From: Pseudisothecium myosuroides
Taxonomy: Eukaryota; Streptophyta; Bryopsida; Hypnales; Lembophyllaceae
Assembly: GCA_951799445.1 (NCBI GenBank)
Contig: OX637288.1
Location: 2,296,501 to 2,360,500, forward strand
Direction of reading: 5' to 3'
Length of the DNA stretch: 64,000 nt
This document shows positions 1 to 10,846 of the stretch, one piece after another (within the stretch, counting starts at the first letter, position 1; each line of letters begins with the position of its first letter). The translations under genes were made by a program, and so were the position numbers. The notes beneath the pieces were generated by a model that was not told the origin of the DNA, made no database searches, and was given only the letters and a program-made list of their open reading frames with translations.

Positions 1-365
1 GACTCACCTGAAATGGAAGTGAGGTAGTCTTTAAATAGACCTTCTATAATCATTGAATGGATCAATAAAAAAAATATTATTTATTGCAAGAGCCAATCAT
101 TCTCTTTGCTTTCCCCATTTTTCTTTAGAAGTTGCATGTGAATGGTTTATGGAAGACCTAGGGTCATAAATAGGGACCTATGACTCATCTTGTTTGAAAA
201 TTCATAAGTAATTCAAAAATGCTTCAAAAAATACAAAACGACTTGTGTTACAATCAAAATCTATTTTTCTTTGTTTGAAAAATAAGCTAAAAATAATCCC
301 GTCCAAGAAACCACATGAAAAAGGCAAATCAGCCCTTAAGTGCTTGCTTTCAAAGCCTCCTACCT
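1..365. mobile_element. Partial TA-target MITE (AGGTAG/CTACCT family), cut by window edge
   Basis: The right end reads CTCCTACCT followed by TA at 366-367. The body (for example the stretch reading 'ttattgcaagagccaatcatt') matches the element at 24623-25033. The left end lies outside the window. Copy B has only an uninterrupted TA at 28577-28578 in the matching place, so this insertion postdates the A/B duplication. Non-autonomous; no coding capacity seen. Confidence 0.5.
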
Positions 366-447
366 TAGCTTTGCATAAAAAGAAAATGTTTATTCTATTA
401 CATGGAATAGGTGCAGAGAAGAAACACGCTCTATTTCTATGACATAC

Positions 448-1438
448 CGTACCCGGAGGTCACCTTCGGCACAAATTTGCCAAATAATTAATTAAAACCA
501 GAATGGATGGTTCGGCAGTTCATTTTTAATTATTAAATTATTCGGCAGTTATTGAATAATTTTCGGCAACCCTTCAAGTAAATTCAGAATTCTTCATTGT
601 ATACCTCCGGTTCAATATTCATCAACTACCTCATAGAAGTGGAAGTCACTTTTGATGTGCACATGTAATTAGTTACAAACAATCTCTTTATACAAGTGGG
701 GTAGTAGCAGGTAAGACAATCCATGTGGGATATGTAAATTAGGATTAGTAGAAGCTCAACCACACACTTAGTTAAGTCAAAAGCAGAAATTGTGTACAAT
801 ATAGAATTTCAGACTTCATTTTGGCATAGTAGAATAATTTTTTTCAAAAAGCTTTGAACTAAGAAAAGTTGGGAATTTAGTCTAAATTTCATCTCCAAAA
901 ATCCGTTTGAGATTTAGAGTCTCCAATCAAAAGTTATGGATAAAATTAGGGAAGGGTTGAAAGGGACATTTTCTTTGACATTTTCAAACATCCTCTTTGA
1001 ATTTTGTTCATAACTTTTGATTGGAGACTTTAAATCTCAAACGGGTTTAGGTAGATGAAATTTAGACTAAATTACCAACTTTTTTTAGTTCAAATTTTTT
1101 TGAAAAAAATTATTCTACTATGCCAAAACGAGGTCTGAAATTCTACATTGAACACAATTCCTGCGTTTTGACAATGAGTGGTTAAGCTCTCATGTTCAAA
1201 TTGTCCCATATCCTTTGAGGATTCTGTATGGATTATGGGCTTCATTATAAAAACTACCTCTCCACCCAAAGATTAGAAGACATTTGTTGGCATCAAGTTG
1301 AATTGGTATATTTACCAACATTTCGGCTGTTTGCATAGTTAATTTTCCTTGAATTCGGCATAATGACTTATTAATTTTCAGAATAATTTGGCTTAAATTT
1401 GTTTAATTATTTTTCGCCGAAGCTAACCTCTGGCTACG
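448..1438. mobile_element. Foldback DNA transposon, ATA target duplication
   Basis: Ends form an imperfect inverted repeat of about 23 bp starting CGTA(C/G)CC(G/A)GAGGT. ATA flanks both sides (444-446 and 1439-1441). Copy B has the unoccupied sequence, a single ATA in 'gacatagtctg' near 28940. Inside are two long inverted arms (about 780-960 and 1000-1190) that would fold into a hairpin. No transposase is visible. The same hairpin module recurs at about 13.96-14.44 kb. Confidence 0.7.
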
Positions 1439-1599
1439 ATAGTCTGAATGAGGGAAGCTCGCATATCATTGACAATATTACTGGCTCAAATGTTTTGATG
1501 ACGTACTGGAGAAATTGAACTCATTGACTCACGTACAGAATTGACTCAGTTGAAGATGAGTTCATTGTATGCAAAGATGGAATGTTTATTTTATAATTT

Positions 1600-1895
1600 C
1601 ATTAGAAGAGATTTGAGGGGTGTAAGAGACTGCAAGTTCCCATGCTATGGGAACGACCTGGGAACTATAATCTGACGTGGCCGAGAGATTGCCACGTCAG
1701 ATATAATAATGAATTAATTTTTAAATTTTTTTTTGGAAAAAAATATTTTTTTAATATTTAAAAATTTTAAAAAAAATAAAAATTTATTTTTTTATTTTTT
1801 TATTTTTTATTTTTTATTACGACAACAAGGGGCTAGTTCTCAGCAACGGGAACAACCCTGAAACAGTCTTCCAGAGGCTCAAATCTCCTCTAATG
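1600..1895. mobile_element. TIR element CATTAG...CTAATG, no target duplication
   Basis: Terminal inverted repeats are CATTAGAAGAGATTTGAG and its near-complement CTCAAATCTCCTCTAATG. Copy B at about 29099-29104 carries the uninterrupted site (attt joined directly to cagg), so the ends are defined to the base and no flanking bases are duplicated. The middle is an A/T tract. Non-autonomous; sisters lie at 28644-28929 and 51320-51611. Confidence 0.75.
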
Positions 1896-2707
1896 CAGGA
1901 TTCAAGACCTTGGAAATTAAAAATATTGAGCTCAAATTGTTTCCTTTGAAGACTGTATAAATACTCTAGCGTGTAAGCCTTGAATATTGTAACCTCTATT
2001 CATTTGTGTGCATATTGTTCGTGCACAATTGAAGAGTTATTTTGCAAGATTTGCTCTAGCCGAGTATGTTGTTATTTTGCATCACACCATTCAATTTGTT
2101 GTTGTATCTAAAGATGGAATGCTTTGTTTATGATACCAATATATATGTTTGATTATAAGTTTGAATGTATATATAAGAAAATGGGATTCAAATCACAAAT
2201 TGGATTTTTGCATACATCAAGGTCACCTATTAATCTATTTCATGAAATCTTCATATATGTTTTTTTACTAATTTTTAATATAACTTATCAAACTTTGGTG
2301 TTTTTTTCTTCATCTCCTATTTTTCACCATCATCATGTTATTGCTATTAGTATTCTAAAATAGGTATTGCATTACTTTAACAATAGCTAGTGTGTTGAGT
2401 GTCATTGCCACAACCAAAGTAAAAATAAAAATAATTTTTTAATTTTTTAATTAAAAAATAACTCAAAAATTTAATATCTTTCACACCATCAATTCAAACA
2501 CCACGAAACAAAGCCCTAGCACGCCTCTTCATAGAGGGCTTTCCAATGGTACCAAGAACGCAATCGGAAACGCACGGTTATGCACGTTTTAACAAACAAA
2601 ACAAACAACCTCATTTAAGGTATGGATGGATCGATGGTTGGGCATAGCAACAGAAAGCCCTAGTTGGTACTTAAAAAGTTTTCTACTATGTACAAAATTG
2701 TAGACAC
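1896..2707. other. Duplicated intergenic DNA, no convincing gene
   Basis: Aligns with 29105-30147 of copy B. A short open frame at 2124-2363 is partly kept in B but is low-complexity and AT-rich. The TTAA at 2615-2618 is the empty counterpart of the element inserted in B at 30148-31071. Confidence 0.5.
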
Positions 2708-2711
2708 TTGA

Positions 2712-2939
2712 CCCTTGAACGTTGGATTGAGTGACTGTGGAAATCATCTCTTTTGGTCTTGTGTGATATCATCTTCTTTAAAAAAAATCAAAAATACTCA
2801 TTGGAGGTCAAACTATGGTAAGTGCAAGATCTCCCTTTTTTGTGCAAAATTCCAAGGATGAACCATTGCACCTCTGTCCTACATAGAAAGATTCTTTGTC
2901 ACTCATAGGCCGAAAACCATCCCCGACGTGGTTTAAGGG
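2712..2939. mobile_element. Short TTAA-type element (copy A)
   Basis: Begins CCCTTGAACG and ends GGTTTAAGGG followed by TTAA (2940-2943). The left TTAA is mutated to TTGA (2708-2711). The orthologous insertion in copy B (31169-31400) keeps TTAA on both sides, so it entered before the segmental duplication. Confidence 0.55.
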
Positions 2940-2943
2940 TTAA

Positions 2944-3497
2944 AATCTGGGAGTAAGTTCCTTCGTTTCCCCCTGCATTGAAAATACGGGAACACAAGAT
3001 CAGATAAGCTCGAGTCCTGGCACACTGTACGCTTCCCACTGCAGTAGGGACAGTCCTCCCCTGACGGTGTCAGCTTACAACAACCAGTGCATTATTCTTC
3101 ACGTGGGGCGGCTGCAACAACCAGTGCATTATTGCCGGCCACTCCTGGCCACAGCTGCCCCCACCAACGTCCCAGGCTCCCGGTCGGCCCTTCAGCGCAT
3201 CCCCGAGCTCTGGTTTTTAACTTAGTCCCTTAACTTGCAGTCGCTGGTCTTGCAACCGGTCTGTCTCAGACTCCTGATGAGTTTGCTCTTCTTGCAGCTC
3301 GGATTTCTCGGCACCCAACTGCACACACAAGTTCAATTTAGTAATCGAAAAGAAGTCACAATTGACACTCTGGCAATGCTCGAGACATGCCCACAGGCAG
3401 TGATTCAAGGAGACAGTAAACTTTTCTGACAACTTTTCTGCTCTTGCCCTCTAGCTCTACGTCCTTCGCGCATCTGTTTGTTGCCAGTTCTCGAGCT
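2944..3497 (+). promoter_or_regulatory. Putative promoter and 5' region of copy A, with G-box
   Basis: GC-rich island in AT-rich DNA, strongly conserved with 31405-31955 upstream of copy B. It contains CACGTG (3100-3105), the plant G-box core bound by bZIP and bHLH factors; copy B has it at 31544-31549. A short segment reading 'acaaccagtgcattatt' is duplicated around it in A only. Transcription start is unknown. The promoter role is inferred from conservation, composition and position. Confidence 0.45.
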
Positions 3498-3686
3498 ATG
3501 GCGTCTCTGCAGCTATGTCCTGTGAGCTTATGAGAACAAGGAGGATAAGACGAGGCACTGCTCTCGTGCATGTGACGATGTTCCTGCCCATGGAGTTCTT
3601 CTCTGCAGCTGCGTCATTTCGTCGCTGGAGTGTGTTACAAGCGAGAGAGACGACCCTAGATGCTCTTGGATCCTCAAGGCAGTAAG
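3498..3686 (+). other. Putative 5' leader exon of copy A with short ORFs
   Basis: Ends at a strong donor (AAG then GTACGT, 3687 on), conserved at 32144 in copy B. It holds an 11-codon ORF (3498-3533, MASLQLCPVSL) whose stop overlaps the ATG of a 51-codon ORF (3530-3685). Both frames are also open in copy B. Amino-acid changes outnumber silent ones in the longer frame, so constraint on it is weak. I read this as an untranslated leader with possible upstream ORFs. Confidence 0.4.
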
Positions 3687-5675
3687 GTACGTGAACTTAA
3701 ATGTGTGCAAGTGTGATTCTGAGCGTGGTTCCCTGTGTTACTTTGCTTCAGATTTGGTTGGGTTTTGGGTAGCAATTGATCAAGCATCTCAGCAAGTCCT
3801 AGGGTGTCATTTTGGATACTGTGCGAGTGAATAATGGATTTTGGAAGTGCTGTTCCACGTGTTCCTAGTTTCGTTAAGCTCTTGTGCTTGGGTCTTGCAT
3901 TTGGCCCTTGTTTGAGAATCTGTATCGATCGCTTGTGGGTGAGGGTTGCAATTAGGGTTAGGAGCTTTGTACTGGCTCTGCGTGCAATTATATGGCAACT
4001 CCAGGGGCGATGCTTGAGTTGGAATTTGTTACCTCCGTGTCGTTGTGCAGTGGAAACCTGTAAAGAGAGTGCTGGTTGAATATGCTAACTACAGTATATC
4101 ATCCCACAGTATGCGGTGATCAGTGCAGAGATGGACGATTTAGGCCTCTCACTAGACTAGTCGGTGGAGAGTGCGTATTGATAGCGTTGGCTATGAATTC
4201 TTGGAAAGAGCGGTGGTGAAAGCGGAGATTCTTATTTCATTTACTTTGGGCCTCTCATGATGTAGCAATTGATCACCATGGACGGGGATGAAACATGAAC
4301 TAAACTATTTATTTCATCAAAAGCATTCATTCATTGAAGGAGCGACATTGTTGGAGAATTTGTTGCGAATCAATGATTTCAATCACTAAGAAATGCGGAT
4401 CCATAGTGGAATTTTCATTTGGAATTTTTTTTCTTTTTTCATCATATTTTTGGTCAAAAGAAAGTCTTTGGGTAGATGGGAAGGGTTTTTTGAAAGTCAA
4501 TCAATGCCTAGGAAGGTGCTACTTGCCAAGTGATCTTTGACATGGCTTGATATTGAAAGTCTTCGTATTTACGAGGTAAAATATGTCCTAAAAAATTCTA
4601 TTTCAAGCGTTGCAATTGTAATTTTCTTAAAAAAAATGACATTGCAATATGGAATTTGATTAAGTGTATAATTATTTGTCAAATTGGGGATATTGGATAT
4701 GGTACATGGTAGATAACATAGATACCATCAATTGGGGATAGAAAGTCATTAAGATTTGATTAATTTGAAAAATCACTTCCACTTGTTAGTTGAAAGTTTT
4801 ATTGCCTAAATTAAATAAATTTTTGTGGATGAGTGGAAATGAACATAGTATTAAAGATTTGAGAACTTCAAAAGTATGATTTTAGATTGAGGGCATCAAA
4901 CAATACTAATGCAATGACGAAGACTTACCTTGTTGTTACGGTTTGAAATGCAATTTCCATCGTTCATTGTTGTGTACTTAAAATTTTCAATAATTTTCTA
5001 GTGGTATTTTTGAAAGCAAGCATCTAAATTATTTTTGCAACATGGTGTCCTTTGAATGTTTGACATGAATTGAAGTATACAATAGTGACAAAAATTTGTC
5101 TTTGTGCTGATATGATTCCAATGACCTATGATACTCTTAGTTTTATTCATTATTGTGCCTCCAACATATCTAAGAAGTTACAAACTTGTCACATTCAAAC
5201 TTTATGGTGTTGTATTTGAGCATAATTACATTTAAATGTTGATTTTTGAAATGACATCCAAATCAAAGATGATCATTGTGGAATGATCAATTTTGTAGTG
5301 AATGCCTTGCCATATTTTAATTAGTACATAATTTGAATTCTAGAAGACAAAATACAATGTTGTGCTTATGGTTCTTTATAGTCCTTCTAAGGGTTAATGT
5401 ACGTAATAAAAAAGTTCTTGTAATGTTTACAAAATATAGTTCTAAGATTATTTCTTGCACCTCAAGGATAAGAATGTGGTATATTGCAACTTTTATATTA
5501 GTATTTACTATTAGATTTGTATAGGAATTGCTTGATCAATTTTGATACGTCTCTTTATATAAGATGGTCTTTAATATATTAGTTAATTGAAATCCTCTTG
5601 GGACCTTGCTATTTTTATAAGTTTGGATGTTATTTTCTAACTACTTTCTTTGGATTTATTGTGAAGCTATTGTAG
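3687..5675 (+). other. Inferred leader intron(s) of copy A
   Basis: Aligns with 32145-36746 of copy B. About 3.7-4.08 kb is well conserved and may contain another leader exon. A second donor-like site (ACGAG then GTAAAA, exon end 4575) is conserved at 33017. A conserved acceptor-like TTGTAG ends at 5675, just before the first coding exon. No other gene seen. Confidence 0.35.
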
Positions 5676-5708
5676 AATTTTGATATATTGCAACATTCAT
5701 TGAATGCA

Positions 5709-5785
5709 ATGGCGCGCTTTTTGATGTGGATGACGACCTTCTTCGCTACATTTTGGAAATACATGGATATTGCATGGTCCACTCG
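5709..5785 (+). pseudogene. Copy A coding exon 1 (hydrophobic N-terminus)
   Basis: ATG at 5709, 25 codons plus two bases, then donor GTGAGC. The split codon CG+G (Arg) joins exon 2 at 6041 in the correct phase. It encodes MARFLMWMTTFFATFWKY and continues hydrophobic and aromatic. Copy B has the matching exon with one extra codon, a frame-preserving indel that supports real coding. The intron is 5786-6040. Confidence 0.7.
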
Positions 5786-6040
5786 GTGAGCATAGATGTT
5801 ATTTAGGACGTGCATTTTAAAATACAACATTGTTCAAATTACAAAGTTCCTTGCACAATTTTCTATTTGATTTACTTAGAGCTCTAATTTCAATAAATAG
5901 ACCATTATCTTACTTGACAATGTTCGATGATGTTTAATTGTAGAACAAGTTTGATTAATATATTCAATATCATACAATAATTCCTTTTTTTACACCCCAT
6001 CAAAATATCTCATTGACAATTGATATTAAATACTTTGCAG

Positions 6041-7637
6041 GAAAGACGAGGGTTTCTTACAAGTGCAAAGTGAACATTGTAAAAGACTATGCAATGTTAT
6101 ACCACATCTTGAGAATTGCTTGAAAGATATGGAAGAATCTCCAAAGACAAAAGTCTTGAACAAAAATCAATGTGTACATCTTTTTCGCAAACTCATACAT
6201 GTAATGAAGGGGATTGACCAAATGTTGTCAAGTGCTATTGAGGATCTCAAGTTCAAATCTATTTTTGAAGAATTGTGTTGTCTTCAAATGAAAATAGAAA
6301 TTGTGGGAAAAAATTGCACTACATAAGACCGATGGTGTCATTCAGCTGTATTTCAACTCCAAAACAAAGAAACTTTTCGTGAGCTACTTTTAGATTTGCA
6401 GTGTTGTTATAATATAGCTCGGGACATGTATTTACTTCGCCATTCGATGCAATTAAACGATATCCTATTGATTCAGTTTGATGCGGCTACCTATGAAGAA
6501 GTCCTTGAAGATGGACAAGTACTTGAGAAGAAACTTGAACTTGTAATTCAAGAAGAAGTATTAGAGGATTATGAAATAGCGCAACATCTACTGTTGAGAC
6601 TCAGAAATTTGGATCAAGTTGATGGTGGAGACTTGGATGCTTTGGAGGTTCCCTATAATTTCAGATTACCAAAATTAATAAAAAGAATTGGTGCAGGAAA
6701 TTATGGGGATGTATATGAATCCAATTGGTGTGGCCTAATATGTGCCTCAAAAGTGTTGAAAGGCGATGTTGAATATCTCATGAAATGTCGAAAAGAGTCT
6801 GGCATCTTGGCTGGCTTGAGCCATCCCAACCTCGTCCAGTTTTATGGTTGTAGGACTATTAAAAACATTGATGAGAATGTTGAGGAAACTGAAATGGGTA
6901 AAATGTATTTGGTGATGGAATGGATGGAAACAAGCTTGTTGTCCATATTAAAGAAAACAAAAAGACCTTTACCCTATCATCTTGCAATTGACATCATGCA
7001 CCAAATTGCAAAGGGTGTGTATCATCTTCATGACATGCAAGTCGCTCATCTTGATTTGAAACCCGATAATGTGTTGTCAAGTTCACTACCTATGGAGGAT
7101 TTGGATCCTTGTTGCATATTCAAGGTCACTGATTATGGAACTTCTCAATTGGAGGTTTGTAGCAATCCAAAGGATCCAAAGCCATCACAGTATACGATTG
7201 GAACACATGGATATATTTCCCCTGAAGTGATCAAGGGAAGTAAAACTCCATTGTATCCATTTCAAGCTGATGTGTGGTCATTTGCCATGATATGTTCAGA
7301 CATTCTATCTGGAAAGGTTCCATATTCTAGTTTGAAACCAAAAGATTTTTATGATCAAATCATAGGTGTTGATGGTACCGGAAATAAAAGCATGCGACCA
7401 GATCTACCCAACAATTGTAAAGAATTGACGAACTTGATTCAAGAATGTTGGTCCCAAGACCCGCTTCAACGGCCAACATTTTCCAACATTTGTGAAAGGC
7501 TCACAAGTTTAAAGAAGTCTTTTCTGAAGGGAACATATTCATACGAAATGGTCCCACAATTTGGTTCATTTTGTACCTTTAGATATTTGAAGTCCATTTT
7601 GGGCCTTAAGAGATATGAAGTCCATTATATCCCAAAG
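6041..7637 (+). pseudogene. Copy A exon 2: helical region and non-RD kinase, with premature stop
   Basis: The acceptor TTTGCAG precedes 6041 and the donor is at 7638 (AAAG then GTATGA). The first 170 or so codons are Leu-, Lys- and Glu-rich and look helical. The frame is closed by TAA at 6324-6326 and then stays open to the end of the exon. Kinase marks: glycine loop GAGNYGDV (complete), Lys in CASKVLK, catalytic loop HLDLKPDN (Leu replaces the Arg of HRD), DYG in place of DFG, and SPE in place of APE. HRD lacking Arg is the 'non-RD' state common in plant immune kinases. Confidence 0.8.
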
Positions 7638-7783
7638 GTATGAAATTGTTGAACTACGAAACTCCTTTAATGATTTTTGCTTTTGGTAATTCTCTTTGGT
7701 AATTAACATTAAGGATTGTAATTGAAGTATTTTATATTTATATGAAAATGATTTTTTTAAATATGACTCTTGTATTTATACAG

Positions 7784-8845
7784 GTGGATGAAGCAATTGT
7801 AGCTCCAAAAAAAGTTCCAGTTCAAAAGGAAGTTCTAGTTGATTTAGATCAACAATTGTCTAAAGCCAAAGGGCTTTTGAAAATGAATTATGTAGGCATC
7901 ATTGGCATGGGTGGAATTGGCAAGACCACGCTAGCAAAGGCCATACTTGATGATGCATCAGTGAATTCATCATACCATGCATCATGCTTTGTTGCACAAC
8001 TGGAAAAAGGTCAAAGTTCGTACAACATGTTGTGCAAGATATTACCAAAACTTGGGAATGATACGAAACCCACAAATTTTGGAGATGCCAAGGAAATGAT
8101 GAAAGAACTTTTGGCTAAAAAGAAGGTTCTTTTAATCCTAGATGATGTCAAGGAAGAATCTCTAGTACTTGATATTGCACCTCCTGCTATCGTACAAGCT
8201 AGCAAGGGTACTAAAATCATTATCACGACACGCAAATGGAGTACCATAGAATCATTAGTAGGCATTGATGGAAGGTTGGATGTTGCATTGTTGGATGAAG
8301 AAGCAGCAACAACGCTTTTCAGCTCTCACCTTTCTTGGGGTGTAGCTTCCTTATCACCGGACTTTGAAAACTTACGCAAACATGTTGTGAAAGCTTGCAA
8401 TGGCTTGCCTTTGAGCTTGAAAGTGATGGGTGCATTTCTTTGTCATAAAAAGAGATTGCGAAGTTGGGAACGAGCATTATTGAAGATGGCAAGAGGAAAG
8501 AGTTTAGATGGTGATGAAGAAATTTGGAACACCTTGAAAATAAGCTATGACGGATTGAACACTGAAGTTGAAAAGATGATGTTTCTGGACGTCGCTTGTT
8601 TCTTTTGTAGAGATGTCTATCCATTTGGCAAATCAAGAGAAACAATCTTATACATGTGGTCCAAAGATGGCATTCTTCCAATAGTTGAATTGCAAAGATT
8701 GATCGACATGTCATTGTTGAAGCTGAATAAAGATGGTGACATTATAGAAATGCATGACCAACTACGTGACATGGGACGGAAGACTGCAAAAGATACAAGA
8801 ATTTGGAAAGCATCTATGATACCAGAAAGCGGATTTGCAAGCAAG
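7784..8845 (+). pseudogene. Copy A exon 3: NB-ARC domain
   Basis: 354 codons, phase 0 at both ends (introns 7638-7783 and 8846-9039). Visible motifs: P-loop GMGGIGKTT, kinase-2 LLILDDV, RNBS-B IIITTR, GLPLS, FLDVACFF (RNBS-D-like) and MHD in EMHDQLRDMGR. The set is complete, as expected for an ATP-binding molecular switch of plant NLR proteins. It is about 90% identical by eye to exon 3 of copy B. No lesion seen inside this exon. Confidence 0.85.
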
Positions 8846-9039
8846 GTAATAATCTACTATTACAATTGATATTATAAGAACTACATTTTTTGGTTCTATA
8901 CATTAATTTGAAATCACTTAAAAAGCATACAAACCTATATTGTTTCATGAGTTTCAAAATATGTTGAAAAAGTCAATTGTTATTTGAAGCCACTACATAA
9001 AGATGTAATCCATTTTAATTTAAGCTTCTTTGAATGCAG

Positions 9040-10846
9040 GTTGATAAGGTTCTTCAAGGCATTTCTTTGCAAAGGACTATGAACCATCATCAACCTATAG
9101 TCGAACAACTCCTTAGTTTTGATTTTCAAGAACTTCGTGTAGTGATTTTGGTGACCCCTTTGGGCAATCCTAAAGCGTATTTTGACAACTTGGATTTATT
9201 ACTTCGATTTGCTTCACGATGTTCTAAATTGGAGGCAATTATAGTACAAAATTCTCCAAATTTGATTGAATTGCCACTTACACCTCTACCAAATATTGCC
9301 ATTTATTTCACTTCAAGGATATTAGATCTTTGTAGTACATGTGCATCACTGAAGATTCTTGATCTAATAGGGCTTGGATTTCTTGAGCATTTACCAAATA
9401 AATTTGCATCAAGTAACACTCTATTGAGACTAGATCTAAGTTTTTGCGATGCATTGATAGCGTTGCCGAATGAAATGGGGAACTTGCCTTTTTTGACCAC
9501 ATTCAATTTGGAAGCGTGTTCAAACCTAGTGGCATTGCCAAAAGAAGTAGGGAATTTGACTTCCTTGACAAGTCTCAATCTGAGTAGGTGTTCAAGGATG
9601 GTAACATTGCCAAAAGAGGTGGAGAACTTGACTTCTATGACAACTCTCAATTTGAGTAGGTGTTCAAAGATGGTAGCATTGCCGGAAGAGGTGGGGAACT
9701 TGACTTCCGTGACAATTCTCAATTTGAGTGGATGCTCTAGCTTGGCGATATTGCCAAAAGAGGTGGGGAACTTGATTTCATTGACTACTCTGGATTTGGG
9801 TCAGTGTTCAAGCTTTGCAGCATTACCAAAGGAAGTGGGGAACTTAACTTCCTTGACAATGCTCAATTTGTTAAGGTGTTCAAGCTTGGTAGCATTGCCG
9901 AAAGAAATAGGGAACTTGATTTCATTGACATATCTCTGTTTGTTAAGGTATTCAAGCTTGGTAGCATTGCCGAAGGAAGTGGGAAACTTGACTTCCTTGA
10001 CTTACCTCCACTTGGGTGGGTGTTTAAGCTTGGAGGCATTGCCCAAAGAAGTGTGGAATTTGACGTCCTTGTCATCTCTCAACTTGAATGGATATTCAGG
10101 CTTGGAGGCATTGCCAAAAGAAGTGTGGAACTTGACTTCTTTGACAAGTCTTAATTTGAGTGGGTATTCGAGCTTGGTGACATTGCCAAAGGAAGTAGGA
10201 AGCTTGGCTTCTTTGACAAGCCTCACTTTGGATGGGTGTTCAAGCTTGGTGACATTGCCAAAGGAAGTGGGGAACTTGACTTCTTTGAAAACGCTTAGTT
10301 TGAATAAATGTTCAAGCTTGGTGATGTTGCCCAACGAAGTGTGGAACTTAACTACTTTGAAAAGGCTCGCATTTGGTTCTTGTTCAAACTTGGCAGCATT
10401 GCCAAAAGAAGTGGGGAACTTGACTTCATTGACATCTCTTACTATTGGTAGGTGCTTATGCTTGGTGGCAATGCCCAAAGAAGTGTGGAACTTGACTTCC
10501 TTGACAGAGTTTGCTTTGAATGGGTGTTCAAACTTGGTGACATTGCCAAAAGAACTAGGAAATTTGACTTCCTTGACAAGGCTCATTTTGGATAGGTGTT
10601 CAAGTTTGGCAGCATTGCCCAAGGAAGTGGAGAATTTGACCTCCTTGACAAGTCTTAATTTGAATAGGTGTTCAAGCTTAAAAGCATTGCCGAAAGAAGT
10701 AGGGACCTTGACTTACTTAACAAGGTTCACTTTGGATGGGTGTTCAAGCTTGGTAACATTGCCCAAGAAAGTGGGGAACTTGATTTCTTTGACAAGTCTT
10801 GCTTTTTATACGTGTTCAAGCTTGGTAGCATTGCCCAAAGAAGTAG
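9040..10846 (+). pseudogene. Copy A exon 4, part 1: LRR units 1 to 20 (split)
   Basis: Starts after acceptor GAATGCAG in phase 0. About 140 residues of linker and early irregular LRRs are followed by 24-residue units of the form LPKEVGNLTSLTxLxLxxCSSLxx. Nineteen full units precede the transposon, which enters unit 20 after codon GTA plus one base. Units here are more diverse than in copy B. The open frame runs on into transposon sequence to a stop at 10876-10878. Confidence 0.85.

Noticed and set aside
3807..4079. Open frames on both strands in the conserved 5' region (and 32159-32449 in copy B)
   Set aside because: Conserved because the region is duplicated. The frames end differently in A and B and have no known domain, so they are treated as leader or intron.
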